Part shown: positions 1-9,305 of the stretch, in pieces | Numbering within the stretch: the first letter of the stretch is position 1 | How the letters are laid out: the number at the start of each line of letters is the position of its first letter | NCBI GenBank assembly: GCA_963784995.1 | Contig: CAWATZ010000003.1 | Span: 744,001-808,000, forward strand | From: CAWATZ01 sp963784995 | GTDB taxonomy: Bacteria; Planctomycetota; Planctomycetia; Gemmatales; Gemmataceae | Reading direction: 5' to 3' | Length of the DNA: 64,000 bases | Translations under genes and position numbers: made by a program | The notes under the pieces: generated by a model | What the model was told of the DNA's origin: nothing | Databases searched by the model: none | The model's input: only the letters and a program-made list of their open reading frames with translations

Positions 1-897
1 CAGCAGCAGGCTGGCGAAGGCTTGCCGTGCCTGCCTCTCGAACAGACGAAGGGGAGCCGGGCACTCCAGCCCCAGGCGTCGCCGCAGCACCTCCACCGCG
101 TACAAGAGGGCTTCTTGCACGTGGTTCTCGCGCGCCCGCTGGAAAACCACGTCCCAGTCCAGACCTGGATGCAACCGAGCGAAGTTCCAGATGTCGCAGA
201 GCCAGCAGAAACGCACGAACTCGTGATGGATCGCATGGAGGAGCAGGTAGAACGCCTCATCTTCCGCGTTCAGGATCCGACAGCGGCTCCCATCCCGCAT
301 CTGGAAGGGAACGGACCGGGAAAGGAAGTCCCTGGCCGGGATGGTAACGCCAAATTCGACCAGGAGATGAAAGTGGACTTCGACCAGCGAGAATTCGGCA
401 TGGGCAAAGGATAGCTGGTGGGTGTAATCGCGTGCATACCAGCTCGACGAAGGATCCTGCGAATGATAGCCCAGGGAGGACAGCAATCCCTCCACGGCCT
501 TCAGGTCCTCCGGGACGATCAGGAGGTCAAGGTCGCTGGAGTAACGCAGCGCGTAATCGCCGTAGAGGCGTTCCGCCAGCACCGGACCTTTCAGCACCAC
601 CGCCTGAATCCCCGTTGTTTCCAGGCCCTCCAGGATGCGGCGGATTCCCTGATAGTTGCTCATCTGGATGAGCCGGCCGGCCACAACCCGCCGATCGATG
701 CGAATTCGTTCCTTCTCCGGCAAGACCTGCCCCGCTTGTCGCAAGGCCCGGTGCAGCAGACCGGCCACACCGTGGCGCTCGGCGAGATCGAAGTATCGCT
801 CCCAGTTGGGGATTCGCACACAGAGGGCCCGGAAACGCGGCAAGTCGTCCTGGAAGGCCGTGAGCAGCAACTGCAGCCGTTGCAGCGGGAGGCGCAT
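1..897 (-). CDS. Nucleotidyltransferase family protein (NTP_transf_5 type), 3' end outside window
   Basis: Reading from an ATG at 897 the frame stays open for 299 codons to the window edge, so the C-terminus is missing. Around residues 70-120 there is the family core: VVLKGPVLAERLYGDYALR, followed by SSDLDLLIV, whose two aspartates are the usual metal-binding pair. The region after it is rich in His and aromatic residues (HHEFVRFCWLCDIW), as is common in this family. Members sit in bacterial polysaccharide loci, often beside an HprK-like kinase, as here on the opposite strand. The substrate is unknown. No strong ribosome-binding site is visible before the ATG. Family call is good; function is inference. 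Confidence 0.8.
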   Translation of the reverse strand, partial: MRLPLQRLQLLLTAFQDDLPRFRALCVRIPNWERYFDLAERHGVAGLLHRALRQAGQVLPEKERIRIDRRVVAGRLIQMSNYQGIRRILEGLETTGIQAVVLKGPVLAERLYGDYALRYSSDLDLLIVPEDLKAVEGLLSSLGYHSQDPSSSWYARDYTHQLSFAHAEFSLVEVHFHLLVEFGVTIPARDFLSRSVPFQMRDGSRCRILNAEDEAFYLLLHAIHHEFVRFCWLCDIWNFARLHPGLDWDVVFQRARENHVQEALLYAVEVLRRRLGLECPAPLRLFERQARQAFASLLL

Positions 898-965
898 CCG
901 TGTCGGGCTTAACGGCCACAAGGACTGGCGAGTTGCAGGAACAGGGCACAAGGGGTTGAGCTCCG

Positions 966-995
966 TTGGACGAAGGGGATTCTTCGGCGTAAAAT
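966..995 (+). promoter_or_regulatory. Candidate sigma70-type promoter for the HprK-like gene
   Basis: TTGGAC at 966-971 and TAAAAT at 990-995 are separated by 18 bases. They lie in the 193-base gap between two divergent genes, about 95 bases before the kinase ATG. Only visual consensus matching supports this. Confidence 0.35.
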
Positions 996-1090
996 AACGA
1001 GGCTTTACTCGACACGTAAGCCCCAGAGGATCCGAGAGCCCGATGTCGTTCCCTTCGCAAATGCCCCGGGTCGCAAAGTCGTCCCTCTGA

Positions 1091-1918
1091 ATGCAGAAGA
1101 TCGACCGCCTGGTCTGGGCGGCTGGCTTTTGCGGGACGGCCTTCGGTGTGCGCGTCGGCGTTCGAGCGAATACGCCGCAAGCGCTGGAGACCTTGCGCGC
1201 GCTGCTGCCGGTGAACTGGCAGTACAGCGACCGAGAGGTCGTGGAGGTCCTCTTCTCGTACGTCGAGGCAACGCCGCCCAGCCGGCCGGGGATCAAGACC
1301 TTCCACATCCTGTACATGGGTGTCGGACGCCTGATTCGGACGCTGGAGCTGAAGGAGATTGTCTACCTTTTTGAGAACCAGCTGCAACTGGGCATCGCTT
1401 ATTATGCGCCCCGCCATGCGTTCGTGCATGCCGGCGCGGTGGGCTGGCGCGGTCGGGCGATCGTCATTCCGGGCTCCAGTTTCAGCGGCAAGAGCACGCT
1501 GACGGCAGCCCTGGTGCGGGCCGGGGCGACTTACTACTCCGACGAGTATGCGGTGTTTACCAATCAGGGTCGCGTGCTGCCCTACGCCCGGCCTCTGCAG
1601 CTGCGGCAGACGGACGGCCGGACCACGCACAAGGTCTCCGCCGAGTCGCTCGGCGGCCAGGTGGGCGTGAAGCCGCTGCCGCTCGGCCTCGTGGTCGAAA
1701 CCAGCTTCCGCGGAGACTGTCGCTGGCGGCCGCAGCGCGGCACCACCGGACAGGGTGCCCTGGCGCTGATGGCGCACGCGGTGCCGATCCAGCGCCGGCC
1801 AGGCTGGACCATCCGCATCCTGACCCGGGCCGCCCAGACCGCGGTCCACCTCAAGGGCAGGCGCGGCGAAGCGGACGCCGTGGCCGAACGCATCCTGCAC
1901 GAGTTCGCGGACTGGTAG
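1091..1918 (+). CDS. HprK-like serine kinase-type P-loop protein
   Basis: The protein has 275 residues. A P-loop GSSFSGKST lies near residues 127-135, followed by a DEYAVF motif about 25 residues later, the pattern of HPr-kinase-like ATPases found in exopolysaccharide and lasso-peptide loci. The N-terminal 120 residues are poorly conserved in this group. The ATG is preceded directly by an in-frame TGA at 1088-1090, so it is the first possible start; no clear Shine-Dalgarno is seen. Partner genes in the described HprK-related systems are a NTP_transf_5 nucleotidyltransferase, present next door, and a PqqD-like peptide chaperone, not seen in this window. The natural substrate is unknown. Confidence 0.75.
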   Translation: MQKIDRLVWAAGFCGTAFGVRVGVRANTPQALETLRALLPVNWQYSDREVVEVLFSYVEATPPSRPGIKTFHILYMGVGRLIRTLELKEIVYLFENQLQLGIAYYAPRHAFVHAGAVGWRGRAIVIPGSSFSGKSTLTAALVRAGATYYSDEYAVFTNQGRVLPYARPLQLRQTDGRTTHKVSAESLGGQVGVKPLPLGLVVETSFRGDCRWRPQRGTTGQGALALMAHAVPIQRRPGWTIRILTRAAQTAVHLKGRRGEADAVAERILHEFADW

Positions 1919-1931
1919 CCCAGGGCTCCCG

Positions 1932-3194
1932 ATGACACCAGGACACTCCTTTCTCTGGAAGCTCTGGACAGCCGCTTTCCTGACGAGGCTGGCGGGCGTC
2001 GCTCTCGGCATGCTCTTGTTTCCCGGCTGGCTGATTCCCCCGGACACTGATTCCGCTTACTTACCCATCGCTCGCAACCTGGCGGCCGGAATGGGCTATC
2101 AGACCGGCGCCAGCAGCAACGCCACCATTCCTCCCTTGCTGCCCTGCTGGCTCGCCTTGCTGATGCAGCTCACTGGCCCCGACCTTCCCCTCTGGCTGCC
2201 GGGATTCTTCGGCGCCGCGTTTCGTGCAGCCGGCGTCGTCCTGGTCTATCTCCTGGGCCGGCGTTATTTCGGGGAGCGGGCCGGCTTTCTGGGGGCACTG
2301 CTCTACCTTGTCGATCCGTGGGAAGCCTTCTGGACCGGCTTCGTGATGAAGGAACAGATCGCTGTGCCGCTGTTCCTGCTCGCGGTCTGGCTGTTCGTCC
2401 GCCTCGATGACCAGCGCCGGCTGCTGCCCGCCTGTGCGGCCGGGGCGGTCATCGGTCTGGCCACGCTGGCTCGCTTTCCCGATGGCGGCCTCTGGATCGC
2501 GGCCTTGCTGCTGCTGTGCCGGCTGCGGCAGGTTCCCGGAGGCTGGTCCTGGGCCAACGTGCGGCGGTCGGTCGGCCTTTCCTTCGCTCTGACGCTGTCC
2601 CTGCTCGCCGTGCTTTCTCCCTGGCTGGTGCGCAACTGGATCGTGGTGGGCCAGCCGGTCCTGTCGGCTCAATTTGCCGGCCATTATTTTTACACCAGCA
2701 ACGGCCCGGGAGTTGAAATGGTGTCCAACGGCTACTTCATGCCGGAGGGAATCGATGGCCGGGTCCTGGGCGACGCGAATGCGACCGGATCGCCCTGGAA
2801 GAAAGAGGAGTATCTGTTCTCCTACACGCTGCGCTACCTGGCGACCCACCCGGGGGAAGCGCTGCAGCGCATCCTGACCAAGGCGGTCAACGCCTGGCAG
2901 CCGACCTTTCCCGGCAGTTCGCTGAGGAACTGGCTGCTCCTTGGCGTCCCCTACTGTGTCGAGATGCTCTTCTGTCTGGCGGGCCTCTGGATCGCCTGGC
3001 GGCGGCGGCTGACGTGCCCGGCCGTGTCGCTGCCGCTGCTGGTGTTCTTCATCATGCACCTGGTTTTCTGGGGCGAAATCCGCAATCGGCAATACCTCAC
3101 GCCGCTGCTGTTCGTCTTCGGCGGCCTGGCGCTGGATCGGCTCACCGCGTGGGTGGTCCGTCGTCCCGTGCCGTTGCGGACCGCGATGCCATGA
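1932..3194 (+). CDS. Multi-pass membrane glycosyltransferase, GT39/ArnT-like
   Basis: This 420-residue protein has about ten hydrophobic segments. An extracytoplasmic loop with PPDTDSAYLPIARNLAAG after the first segment resembles the conserved Asp-bearing loop of GT39/PMT enzymes, which move sugars from polyprenyl phosphate. It starts 13 bases after the kinase gene and its TGA overlaps the ATG of the next gene (ATGA at 3191-3194), so the three genes form an operon. Donor and acceptor cannot be read from the sequence. Aglycosyl polymerase or ligase of similar topology would be the main alternative. Confidence 0.75.
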   Translation: MTPGHSFLWKLWTAAFLTRLAGVALGMLLFPGWLIPPDTDSAYLPIARNLAAGMGYQTGASSNATIPPLLPCWLALLMQLTGPDLPLWLPGFFGAAFRAAGVVLVYLLGRRYFGERAGFLGALLYLVDPWEAFWTGFVMKEQIAVPLFLLAVWLFVRLDDQRRLLPACAAGAVIGLATLARFPDGGLWIAALLLLCRLRQVPGGWSWANVRRSVGLSFALTLSLLAVLSPWLVRNWIVVGQPVLSAQFAGHYFYTSNGPGVEMVSNGYFMPEGIDGRVLGDANATGSPWKKEEYLFSYTLRYLATHPGEALQRILTKAVNAWQPTFPGSSLRNWLLLGVPYCVEMLFCLAGLWIAWRRRLTCPAVSLPLLVFFIMHLVFWGEIRNRQYLTPLLFVFGGLALDRLTAWVVRRPVPLRTAMP

Positions 3195-4039
3195 CCCCGT
3201 CCTCGCCGTGGATTCCCGGACTCATTTCCACCCTTACCACCGTCCGCAATGGTGCAGCCTTCATCCGCGAAGCGATCGACAGCCTCCTGGCCCAGACCGA
3301 CGATCACTTTGAGGTGCTTGTCGTCGATGACGGCTCGACGGATGAAACGCCCCGAATCCTCGGCACGTATTCCGATCCCCGGCTCACGGTGGCGATCCTG
3401 CCACCCATCGGCCGAGTTCCCGCTCTGCTGCACGCCGTCGGCCTGGCCCGAGGTGAGTTCCTCGCCCAGCTGGACGCCGACGACGTCGCCTTGCCGCACC
3501 GGCTGGCGACGCAGCGTGCTTATCTGAACGCGCATCCCGAGGTCGCCCTGGTCGGCGGTCGGGCGATCGAGTTCAACGGCAGTCTCGGAATGGTGCCGGC
3601 CGACGCCGACCGGGCCGGCGGCGGTGCGCCGCGCCCTGGGAATGTATAACCCGTTCTATTGCAGCAGCTTGACCTTCCGGCGCTCGGTCTACGAGGAGGT
3701 GGGCGGTTTCCGGGTGCAAGACGGCTGGGGGCATGACTTCGCTTTCCTGATCCGAGTGGCCATCGCGGTCATCCGATCGACATCATCCCGGAACCGTTGA
3801 TCCGCTACCGCCGGCATCCCGGGCAAATCTCGGCGAGCCGGACGTGGGAGCGCGAACAGCGGCCGCGTTCGGCCCGGTTACAGCTGTGGGCCGCATGGAA
3901 GCTGGGACTACCGCTGCATCTGTGGGTGTTCCCGCTGGCGGCCTTCTTGTACGCCTGCCTGCCGCCCGCGCTGCGGCCGCGCCGCTGGCAGCAAGCGGTC
4001 AAGGCGTGGTTGCTGCGCCGTTGGGGATCGAAGGGGTGA
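3191..4039 (+). pseudogene. GT2 family glycosyltransferase split by two compensating frameshifts
   Basis: The first frame gives a GT-A fold: TTVRNGAAFIREAIDSLLAQ, then VLVVDDGSTDETP and LDADDVALPHRL. Near 3605-3615 the match jumps to another frame (RALGMYNPFYCSSLTFRRSV, GGFRVQDGWGHDFAFLIRVA) and near 3758-3765 it returns to the first frame (IDIIPEPLIRYRRHPGQIS). One extra base and one missing base restore a normal 280-residue GT2 enzyme. A GC-rich run at the first site (cgggccggcggcgg) is a plausible place for a sequencing indel. The start ATG overlaps the stop of the preceding gene. Call it a broken gene as sequenced; it may be intact in the organism. Confidence 0.75.
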
Positions 4040-4064
4040 AGTGTTTGCAGAGCCGGGAAATGCC

Positions 4065-4160
4065 GGAGCCCGCCGAGCCGCGCACGCAGCGCAGCGGAGT
4101 GAGCGGCCTGGAGCAGGGCCGCTTACTCCGCTGCGCTGCGTGCGCGGCTCGGCGGGCTCC
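4065..4160. repeat. Long intergenic palindrome, family A
   Basis: Two arms of about 44 bases (4065-4108 and 4117-4160) are near-perfect inverted copies around a loop of about 8 bases; the core reads gcgcacgcagcgcagcgg. An A-rich run follows. The same core recurs as a palindrome at 58588-58663. It lies between convergent genes, so it could end transcription from either side. Confidence 0.9.
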
Positions 4161-4197
4161 AGAAAAAAAGTGCAAGCCAACGAGAAAGGATACCCGG

Positions 4198-4914
4198 TCA
4201 GGGTCCTGCGAAGGTCAAGTCCCAGTCGCGGGGATCGAATCCTTCCGGCCAGCGCGTCTGTTCGTCATAGAACGCCCCGCTCAGCGTGGTGAAAGTAACG
4301 TCGATGATGCTGGCCTCGCGGAGGTCCGCGCCCCGCAAGTCGGCTCTCTGCAAGTCGCTGTAAGCCAGCATGCAACCACGCAGGTCGGCTCCACGGAAAC
4401 TGGCCCTTCTCAGGTCGGCAAAGTTCAGGTAGGCATTGCGTAAACTGGCCCTGGTCAGGTCGGCATCCTGGCAATTGGTCCGATCCAGATTGGCCTGGTT
4501 CAGGGCCGCGCCAGCCAAACTGGCCCCACGGTAATCGCGCGTCAGCTTTGGATGGAAGCGCAGCAGGAGATAGCGGGAATCCAGCGCTGCCAGCACAGCC
4601 AGCAATGAGAGAAGCAATCCCACACCAATCATCGCTCGCCCGGACCCGAACGAGCGGAGCTGGAGAAAGAGCTTCAGCGTTCCCAGGCCCGCTGCAAGGA
4701 TCGCGGCCAGGAACACGCAACCAGCCCGGCTCGCCGGATGCTCCGGATCGTCTGCCAGGCACAGGATCAGGCCAGTCGCAAGGCTGACCACGACAGACAG
4801 AGTCAGGATGCGCGCCGTCCGCTTGTGCCTTCCGGTCAGCACCAGGCTAATGAGCAAGGGGACCGAGCCAAGCCAGAGGTAGCAGCGGGGCGAGCCAAAC
4901 AGACGGGCCCGCAA
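4198..4914 (-). CDS. Membrane protein with C-terminal pentapeptide repeats
   Basis: From a TTG at 4914 the product has 238 residues. Residues 1-110 hold about four hydrophobic helices (for example SVPLLISLVLTG, VFLAAILAAGLG and IGVGLLLSLLAVLAAL). Residues 125-215 are pentapeptide repeats of the A(D/N)Lxx type (ADLTRASLRNAYLNFADLRR, GADLRG, ADLRGADLREA), which fold as a right-handed beta-helix. No ATG or GTG fits the N-terminal membrane region, and the gene overlaps the end of the DUF4838 gene by 68 bases, so the start is uncertain. Function is unknown; pentapeptide domains usually act as binding or scaffold surfaces. Confidence 0.7.
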   Translation of the reverse strand: MRARLFGSPRCYLWLGSVPLLISLVLTGRHKRTARILTLSVVVSLATGLILCLADDPEHPASRAGCVFLAAILAAGLGTLKLFLQLRSFGSGRAMIGVGLLLSLLAVLAALDSRYLLLRFHPKLTRDYRGASLAGAALNQANLDRTNCQDADLTRASLRNAYLNFADLRRASFRGADLRGCMLAYSDLQRADLRGADLREASIIDVTFTTLSGAFYDEQTRWPEGFDPRDWDLTFAGP

Positions 4915-6816
4915 GGATCGCAGCTGCCCGAAGGAGGATGATGGAGGGAGCGGAAGCCGTTTCGCCCGGCTCCGCCGAGAGCCGCCTGGCGAATTCCGCG
5001 GGGTCAATCCGTCCGGGGTATTCTTCCAGCGCTTCCAGCGGGGACCACCCTGCCGGTCCCTTTCGCGTGGCGACACGAAGCCATTCCTCGGCAACGGCAC
5101 GCCGCGATTCCGACAGAGGCCAGTCGGCTCCCGCTGCCTGGCATTGCCGTCGCAGCGCCGCCCAGCGCACCAGAAAGGCGGTGCGGACACTCAGCTGGCC
5201 CTGCTCGACGCAGAAGCTCTTTTCCGGGTCCTCTCTGGTCGCATCCAGGGCCTTTTGCCAGAACTGCTCGGCTTGTTGCAGGACGGCGAACGTGAGGAAC
5301 GGCGCCCGCTCCGGCCGATTGGAACAGCGCAGGGGATTGTCTCCGAGCGAGCGCCGCATGAGATCCAGATACTCGCGGATGAAGGGCGCTGCTTGCTGGC
5401 CGTAGTAACCGGCAAGGAACTCATCGATCAGGGCGCTGTCGTCCTGCTGTGGGTCCCACAGCAGCCTGGCCAGCAGCCAGGAGCGCAATTCCGGCAATTC
5501 ACCGCCGTTGGCCGGAGCCGTTCCCTGGGTGAACACACTGACGACGCCGTGCTTGTGGAAGAAGCGCAGGTTGGGACCAAGGACAAACCAGTTAGGATGC
5601 GGCAGGAGATAGTTGGTGAAGTTGGTTGTGTAATCCCAGACGAAGAGGTTGGAACAGTGCTTGCGCCACTCTTGCAAGTCGCTGGCATACTTGGCGTTCC
5701 GAGGCTGATCGAGTGGAACGCCGAAGTCGCACTCGATGGAGCAGACACGCACGGCGACGTTGGGCTCGGCTTGCAAAGTACGGGGAGGCTTGCGCGAGTA
5801 CGCGTAGGCGAGCGTATCGATCAGCACCCGCGGATGGTCTTGCCTCACTTCCCGGGCGACGTGGTTGACGAAGTCCAGAAGTGAGCCGGCGGGGCTTCCC
5901 TGTTCTTGATCGAGGGCCCGGCAGGAAGCACACTGACAGTTCCCCGCACAGTCGTTTTGCGACAGCGAGACAACGTCCGCCTCCGGGTGCTCTCGGATCA
6001 CTTCCTTGATGCGCCGGACGACGAACTGGCGCAGTTGGGGATTGGTCAGACAGAGCTGGCTTCGGGTCGGCGTGCGTTTGCCATTCAGGAGGCTGAACCA
6101 TTCGGGATGCTTGCGGAAGTGTTCTTCCGGCGGCACGAGGGTGAAGAAGGTATGCACAAAGCCGGCATAATGGAGCTGACCGCCGGTGTCGGCGTCGGCG
6201 CGGACCATCGTCCCATTGACCTGGTTGCGAGCCGCCCAGTCCCGGTCGAAGGCGGGGAACCAGTTCACGTCGCGCCAGCGGAAGGCGGGTTGCTCGCGTC
6301 GATCCAGCGCGGGCACGGCAAGGGTGGGCTGGGCGGGGATGGTTTCGGCCCAGGGCGTCCACCAGCGGCAGCCGCAGGATTGCTGCAAAAAGCGATAGAC
6401 GGCGTAAAGGGTGCCTCGGGGTCGGCCTCCCGCCAGCAGCAGCCGCCGATCGCGGCAGCGGATCAGCACTTCGTCCGGGCCGAGCGTCTCCAGGTTCCCG
6501 GCCGGGACAAACGGCTGTGCTGCCTTGCCAGGTCCGACGATGATCGAGCAGGCGGGGGGCGGATCGGTGAATGGGCGGACAGGGAAGGCGGCCCCGGTGA
6601 TGCGTTCGAGATACCGAGCCAGCTCCGCGGCGGCATGCCGTTCGGCCGCGGTCGCTTCCGGCTGGGTGAGGATGCAGTAGGGGGTTCGGCCGTTGCTCGC
6701 CAGCACAAGATCGGCCGCGGTCCCGGAAGGTGGCAAGGCCAGCAAGAGCAGGGGGACCAGGACCAGTGCTGGCCAGGAAGGTGTTTTCGGGAAAACGATT
6801 GGTCCACCGAAACCAT
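4847..6816 (-). CDS. Secreted DUF4838 protein
   Basis: The mature protein begins after a hydrophobic stretch ALVLVPLLLLALPPSGTAA that looks like a signal peptide. Family landmarks follow in order: an N-terminal domain with EATAAERHAAAELARYLERI as in alpha-glucuronidase N-domains, PEEHFRKHPEWFSLLNGKR, SQLCLTNPQLRQF, VVSLSQNDCAGNCQCASCRA and SPAGSLLDFVNHVAREVR. These match DUF4838, common in planctomycetes and Bacteroidetes, often near carbohydrate genes; the activity is not established. No ATG, GTG or TTG precedes the signal peptide in frame close by. An ATG at 6814-6816 lies one frame off, so a missing base in the first 20 codons, or an unusual start, must be assumed. The frame also stays open far upstream, but that part opposes a better gene. 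Confidence 0.8.
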
Positions 6817-6974
6817 CCCCGTGGGTGCGCTGCGCGACCCACGGCTGAGTTATGCAACCCCTTCGGGGTAGAAAACAGGGCGAGCGTTGTCTTCCTACCC
6901 CGAAGGGGTTGCATATCCCAGCCGTGGGTCGCGCAGCGCACCCACGGAACCGGGAGTGGACCAATCGTTTTCCC
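6789..6974. repeat. Composite 186-bp palindromic element, family B
   Basis: Outer arms of 19 bases are perfect inverted copies (gggaaaacgattggtccac and its complement at the far end). Inside are a second arm pair built on cgtgggtgcgctgcgcgac and a third on gcaaccccttcggggta. A second copy lies at 12403-12601. The element fills almost the whole gap between the 7012-8295 gene and the DUF4838 gene and touches the presumed 5' end of the latter. Confidence 0.9.
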
Positions 6975-7011
6975 AAACCCGCCGAAGCCCCTGGTGGGGA
7001 GCGTCTTGCCG

Positions 7012-8295
7012 TCACGAGTCCTTTTCCTGCTGCGGAGCAGCCTTGGAGCGGGCCAGGAGTCGCAGCTCGATGCCAATCGCCCCGAAGATCAGCAACCAGG
7101 GCAACAACTGGGCGCGCTGGCGGTAAATCAGTCCGATGTTGGCAAACAGCAAGCTGTAGAGCAGCCCCATTCCGCCAATGAACAGCAGCAGCGGCAGCAC
7201 GTCGTACAGCCGGTTGCGGAGACAGTACCACAGGCCCGGGACGACACCGACAAACAGGATCACCCACCAGATGAGGACCTCGGGGATGACCAGGAGCATT
7301 CGCAGGCTGCCGCTCCATTGCCAGGGGAACGGCGCCATCAGCAAGTGCAAGACCCCGACGACGAGGGAATATCCCAGGCCTGTCGAGGTACGCAGGTCGG
7401 CATCGACCTTGACACCCGAGCCCTGGTCTTTGATGGAGAACTCCTTGAACGATTCGATGTATTTGATGTCGAAGGAGCTGAGCTGCACCTCCTTGGTGAC
7501 CTGGGCCCCGGAGAACAGAATGAAACCCGCGATCAGGCCAACCACGGCGAAGGCGGAGCTGAAATTCGATCGTCCCGTCCCCAGCTGAGGCAAGACCAGA
7601 GTGAGCACCACCGTTCCCACGGCAAGGTAGGCCGCGTAGAAGCGGAACGGATACAGCAGGAGAATGGCCAGGCCGGTGAGGACGATGTGGCGCGGGGTGA
7701 AGCCGGAGACGCGCAGCTGCACGCAGGAGTACAGGGCCAGCGTTTCCAGGAAGATCACCACCGGTTCCTTGAGGGTCTGGGCCGACCAGACGATCAGGGA
7801 AGGAAAGAAGCACGCCAGCCAGGCCGAGCGCCGGGCCACCGCCTCCGAGAACAGGCTGCGGGCCAGCCGATAGACCAGAACGACCGTCAAGGCCCCGAAG
7901 AAGCAGTTGAGCGCGGCAGCCGCCAGCCGGCCAGGAAGTCCCGTGATCAGGAACAGGGCGCCCAGGAGGTTGTAATAGCCTTTGTGAGACCCCTTGTAGG
8001 CCTCCAGGAAGAGCCAGGGCGCTTCCAGCCCCGAGTAGCCCTTTCCCTCCCATTCTTTCTGGAACGCGGCACCCACGAGCCAGCCGCTGCCATCCTCGTC
8101 TTTCAGGGTGCCGATCAGCCCGGCTTCATAGATGACCAGCGACGCCGCGAAGCGAACGGCGATGGCCCAGAGGAACAAACGCTGCTGGAAGGGGAGCGTC
8201 TCCTGGTGCGTCCAGGTCAGGCGCAGGAGGAGATAGCCTCCCGCCGCGAAGACGACGAAGTGCAGAATGCCCGAAACTAACGCGAGGAAGTCCAT
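7012..8295 (-). CDS. Polytopic membrane protein, GT39-like or polymerase-like
   Basis: The product has 427 residues and about ten hydrophobic segments. A loop after the second helix contains TLKDEDGSGWLVGAAFQ, with acidic residues placed like the metal/substrate loop of GT39-type transferases, and a short hydrophilic insert (around SSFDIKYIESFKEFSIKDQG) separates the later helices. ATG at 8295; the gene follows the deacetylase gene by 12 bases in the same direction. In a locus with no obvious Wzx or Wzy this protein is a candidate for polymerase or late glycosyl transfer, but that is inference from topology and position. Confidence 0.6.
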   Translation of the reverse strand: MDFLALVSGILHFVVFAAGGYLLLRLTWTHQETLPFQQRLFLWAIAVRFAASLVIYEAGLIGTLKDEDGSGWLVGAAFQKEWEGKGYSGLEAPWLFLEAYKGSHKGYYNLLGALFLITGLPGRLAAAALNCFFGALTVVLVYRLARSLFSEAVARRSAWLACFFPSLIVWSAQTLKEPVVIFLETLALYSCVQLRVSGFTPRHIVLTGLAILLLYPFRFYAAYLAVGTVVLTLVLPQLGTGRSNFSSAFAVVGLIAGFILFSGAQVTKEVQLSSFDIKYIESFKEFSIKDQGSGVKVDADLRTSTGLGYSLVVGVLHLLMAPFPWQWSGSLRMLLVIPEVLIWWVILFVGVVPGLWYCLRNRLYDVLPLLLFIGGMGLLYSLLFANIGLIYRQRAQLLPWLLIFGAIGIELRLLARSKAAPQQEKDS

Positions 8296-8307
8296 TCGCC
8301 CTGCCCC

Positions 8308-9303
8308 TCACGTCGGAGCCGGAAGGGAATGCGCCAGTGCTGCCATTGTATGAAAGACCAGGTCGCCGCGGTCGCGCAAGCGGCAGGCATGCTCCAGGAT
8401 GCTCCTCAGACCGCTGAACATGCTTTCGATCTGATCGGCCAGATTGGTGGGATGGAACCACAGGTGGAAGACCCGTTTGCGGCGCACGGCCGCGTTCAGT
8501 CCCTTGACGGCCCGCAGCACGCGCAGTCGGACGGGCAGGTAGCGTCTGAGGCCGTGCATGGGGAAATAGATCATCGATCCGGGGATGTTCCACAGCCCCG
8601 CCGGCGTCCACTCCGGCAGGACGACCGCTGGCTCGGATGCACGCAGCACGTCCCACAGGTGCAGCAGCCGTTTGCTCAGGCCAGGCCAGGGACGTTTCTC
8701 ATACCAGGTCGCATCTGGACCGCGATAGCAGATAAAGCCGTTGCGACGCAGCACGTCCAGATGGCCGACGGAATTGCGGGGAAAGGCAAAGGAACGCAGC
8801 TCGAGGCCCATGTCCCTGGCCAGGCGAACGCAGGCGCTGATCTCGCTTTCGGCGGTCGCCGGGGAGCAGCCGCGATCGCCAAAGATCACGTGCGAGAAGG
8901 AGTGGCAGCCAATCTCCTGAGCGACCGGGCAGGAGCGGATGCGTTCCAGCAGGCTGCGGCCATAGAAGATCGGAGCGGTGGCCTCGGTGGCGCAGGGGTC
9001 CGGGTGGAACCAGTCGTGCCGGCACCAGTTGTGAGTGGGCCGGACGATCTCTGGGTGCTTGTGGCCGTTGGTTTGAGTGCAGGAATCGAGGAACAGGTGG
9101 CCCAGCACGCACCAGGTTGCGGGCACTTCGTGCTCGGCGAACAGATCGAGCAACCGAACGACAGCGGCGCGTTCGATCTCACACGCCCGGCGGAAGCGCT
9201 CGGGGCCGAACAGGTCCAGCGTTCCCCAGATCAGCTCGAAATCCAGGCTGATGGTGAAGACGCCACGGTCGAGAGTGGGGTTTGCTGGACTGACCTCTGC
9301 CAT
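8308..9303 (-). CDS. Polysaccharide deacetylase (NodB-like, CE4)
   Basis: The 331-residue protein opens with FTISLDFELIWGTLD (residues 16-30), the motif-1 aspartate region, and has EIGCHSFSHVIFGD as the His-x3-His metal motif, then FAFPRNSVGHLDVL. CE4 enzymes remove N-acetyl groups from glycans using a divalent metal. No signal peptide is seen, so a cytoplasmic or membrane-associated role on a lipid-linked glycan is likely. ATG at 9303. It lies between a palindrome array and a membrane protein gene of the same operon. Confidence 0.8.
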   Translation of the reverse strand: MAEVSPANPTLDRGVFTISLDFELIWGTLDLFGPERFRRACEIERAAVVRLLDLFAEHEVPATWCVLGHLFLDSCTQTNGHKHPEIVRPTHNWCRHDWFHPDPCATEATAPIFYGRSLLERIRSCPVAQEIGCHSFSHVIFGDRGCSPATAESEISACVRLARDMGLELRSFAFPRNSVGHLDVLRRNGFICYRGPDATWYEKRPWPGLSKRLLHLWDVLRASEPAVVLPEWTPAGLWNIPGSMIYFPMHGLRRYLPVRLRVLRAVKGLNAAVRRKRVFHLWFHPTNLADQIESMFSGLRSILEHACRLRDRGDLVFHTMAALAHSLPAPT

Positions 9304-9305
9304 CC

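Noticed and set aside
6817..8053. Very long upstream extension of the DUF4838 frame
   Set aside because: The frame stays open only because of GC-rich composition; the extension overlaps, in another phase, the well-formed membrane protein gene and the palindromic element.
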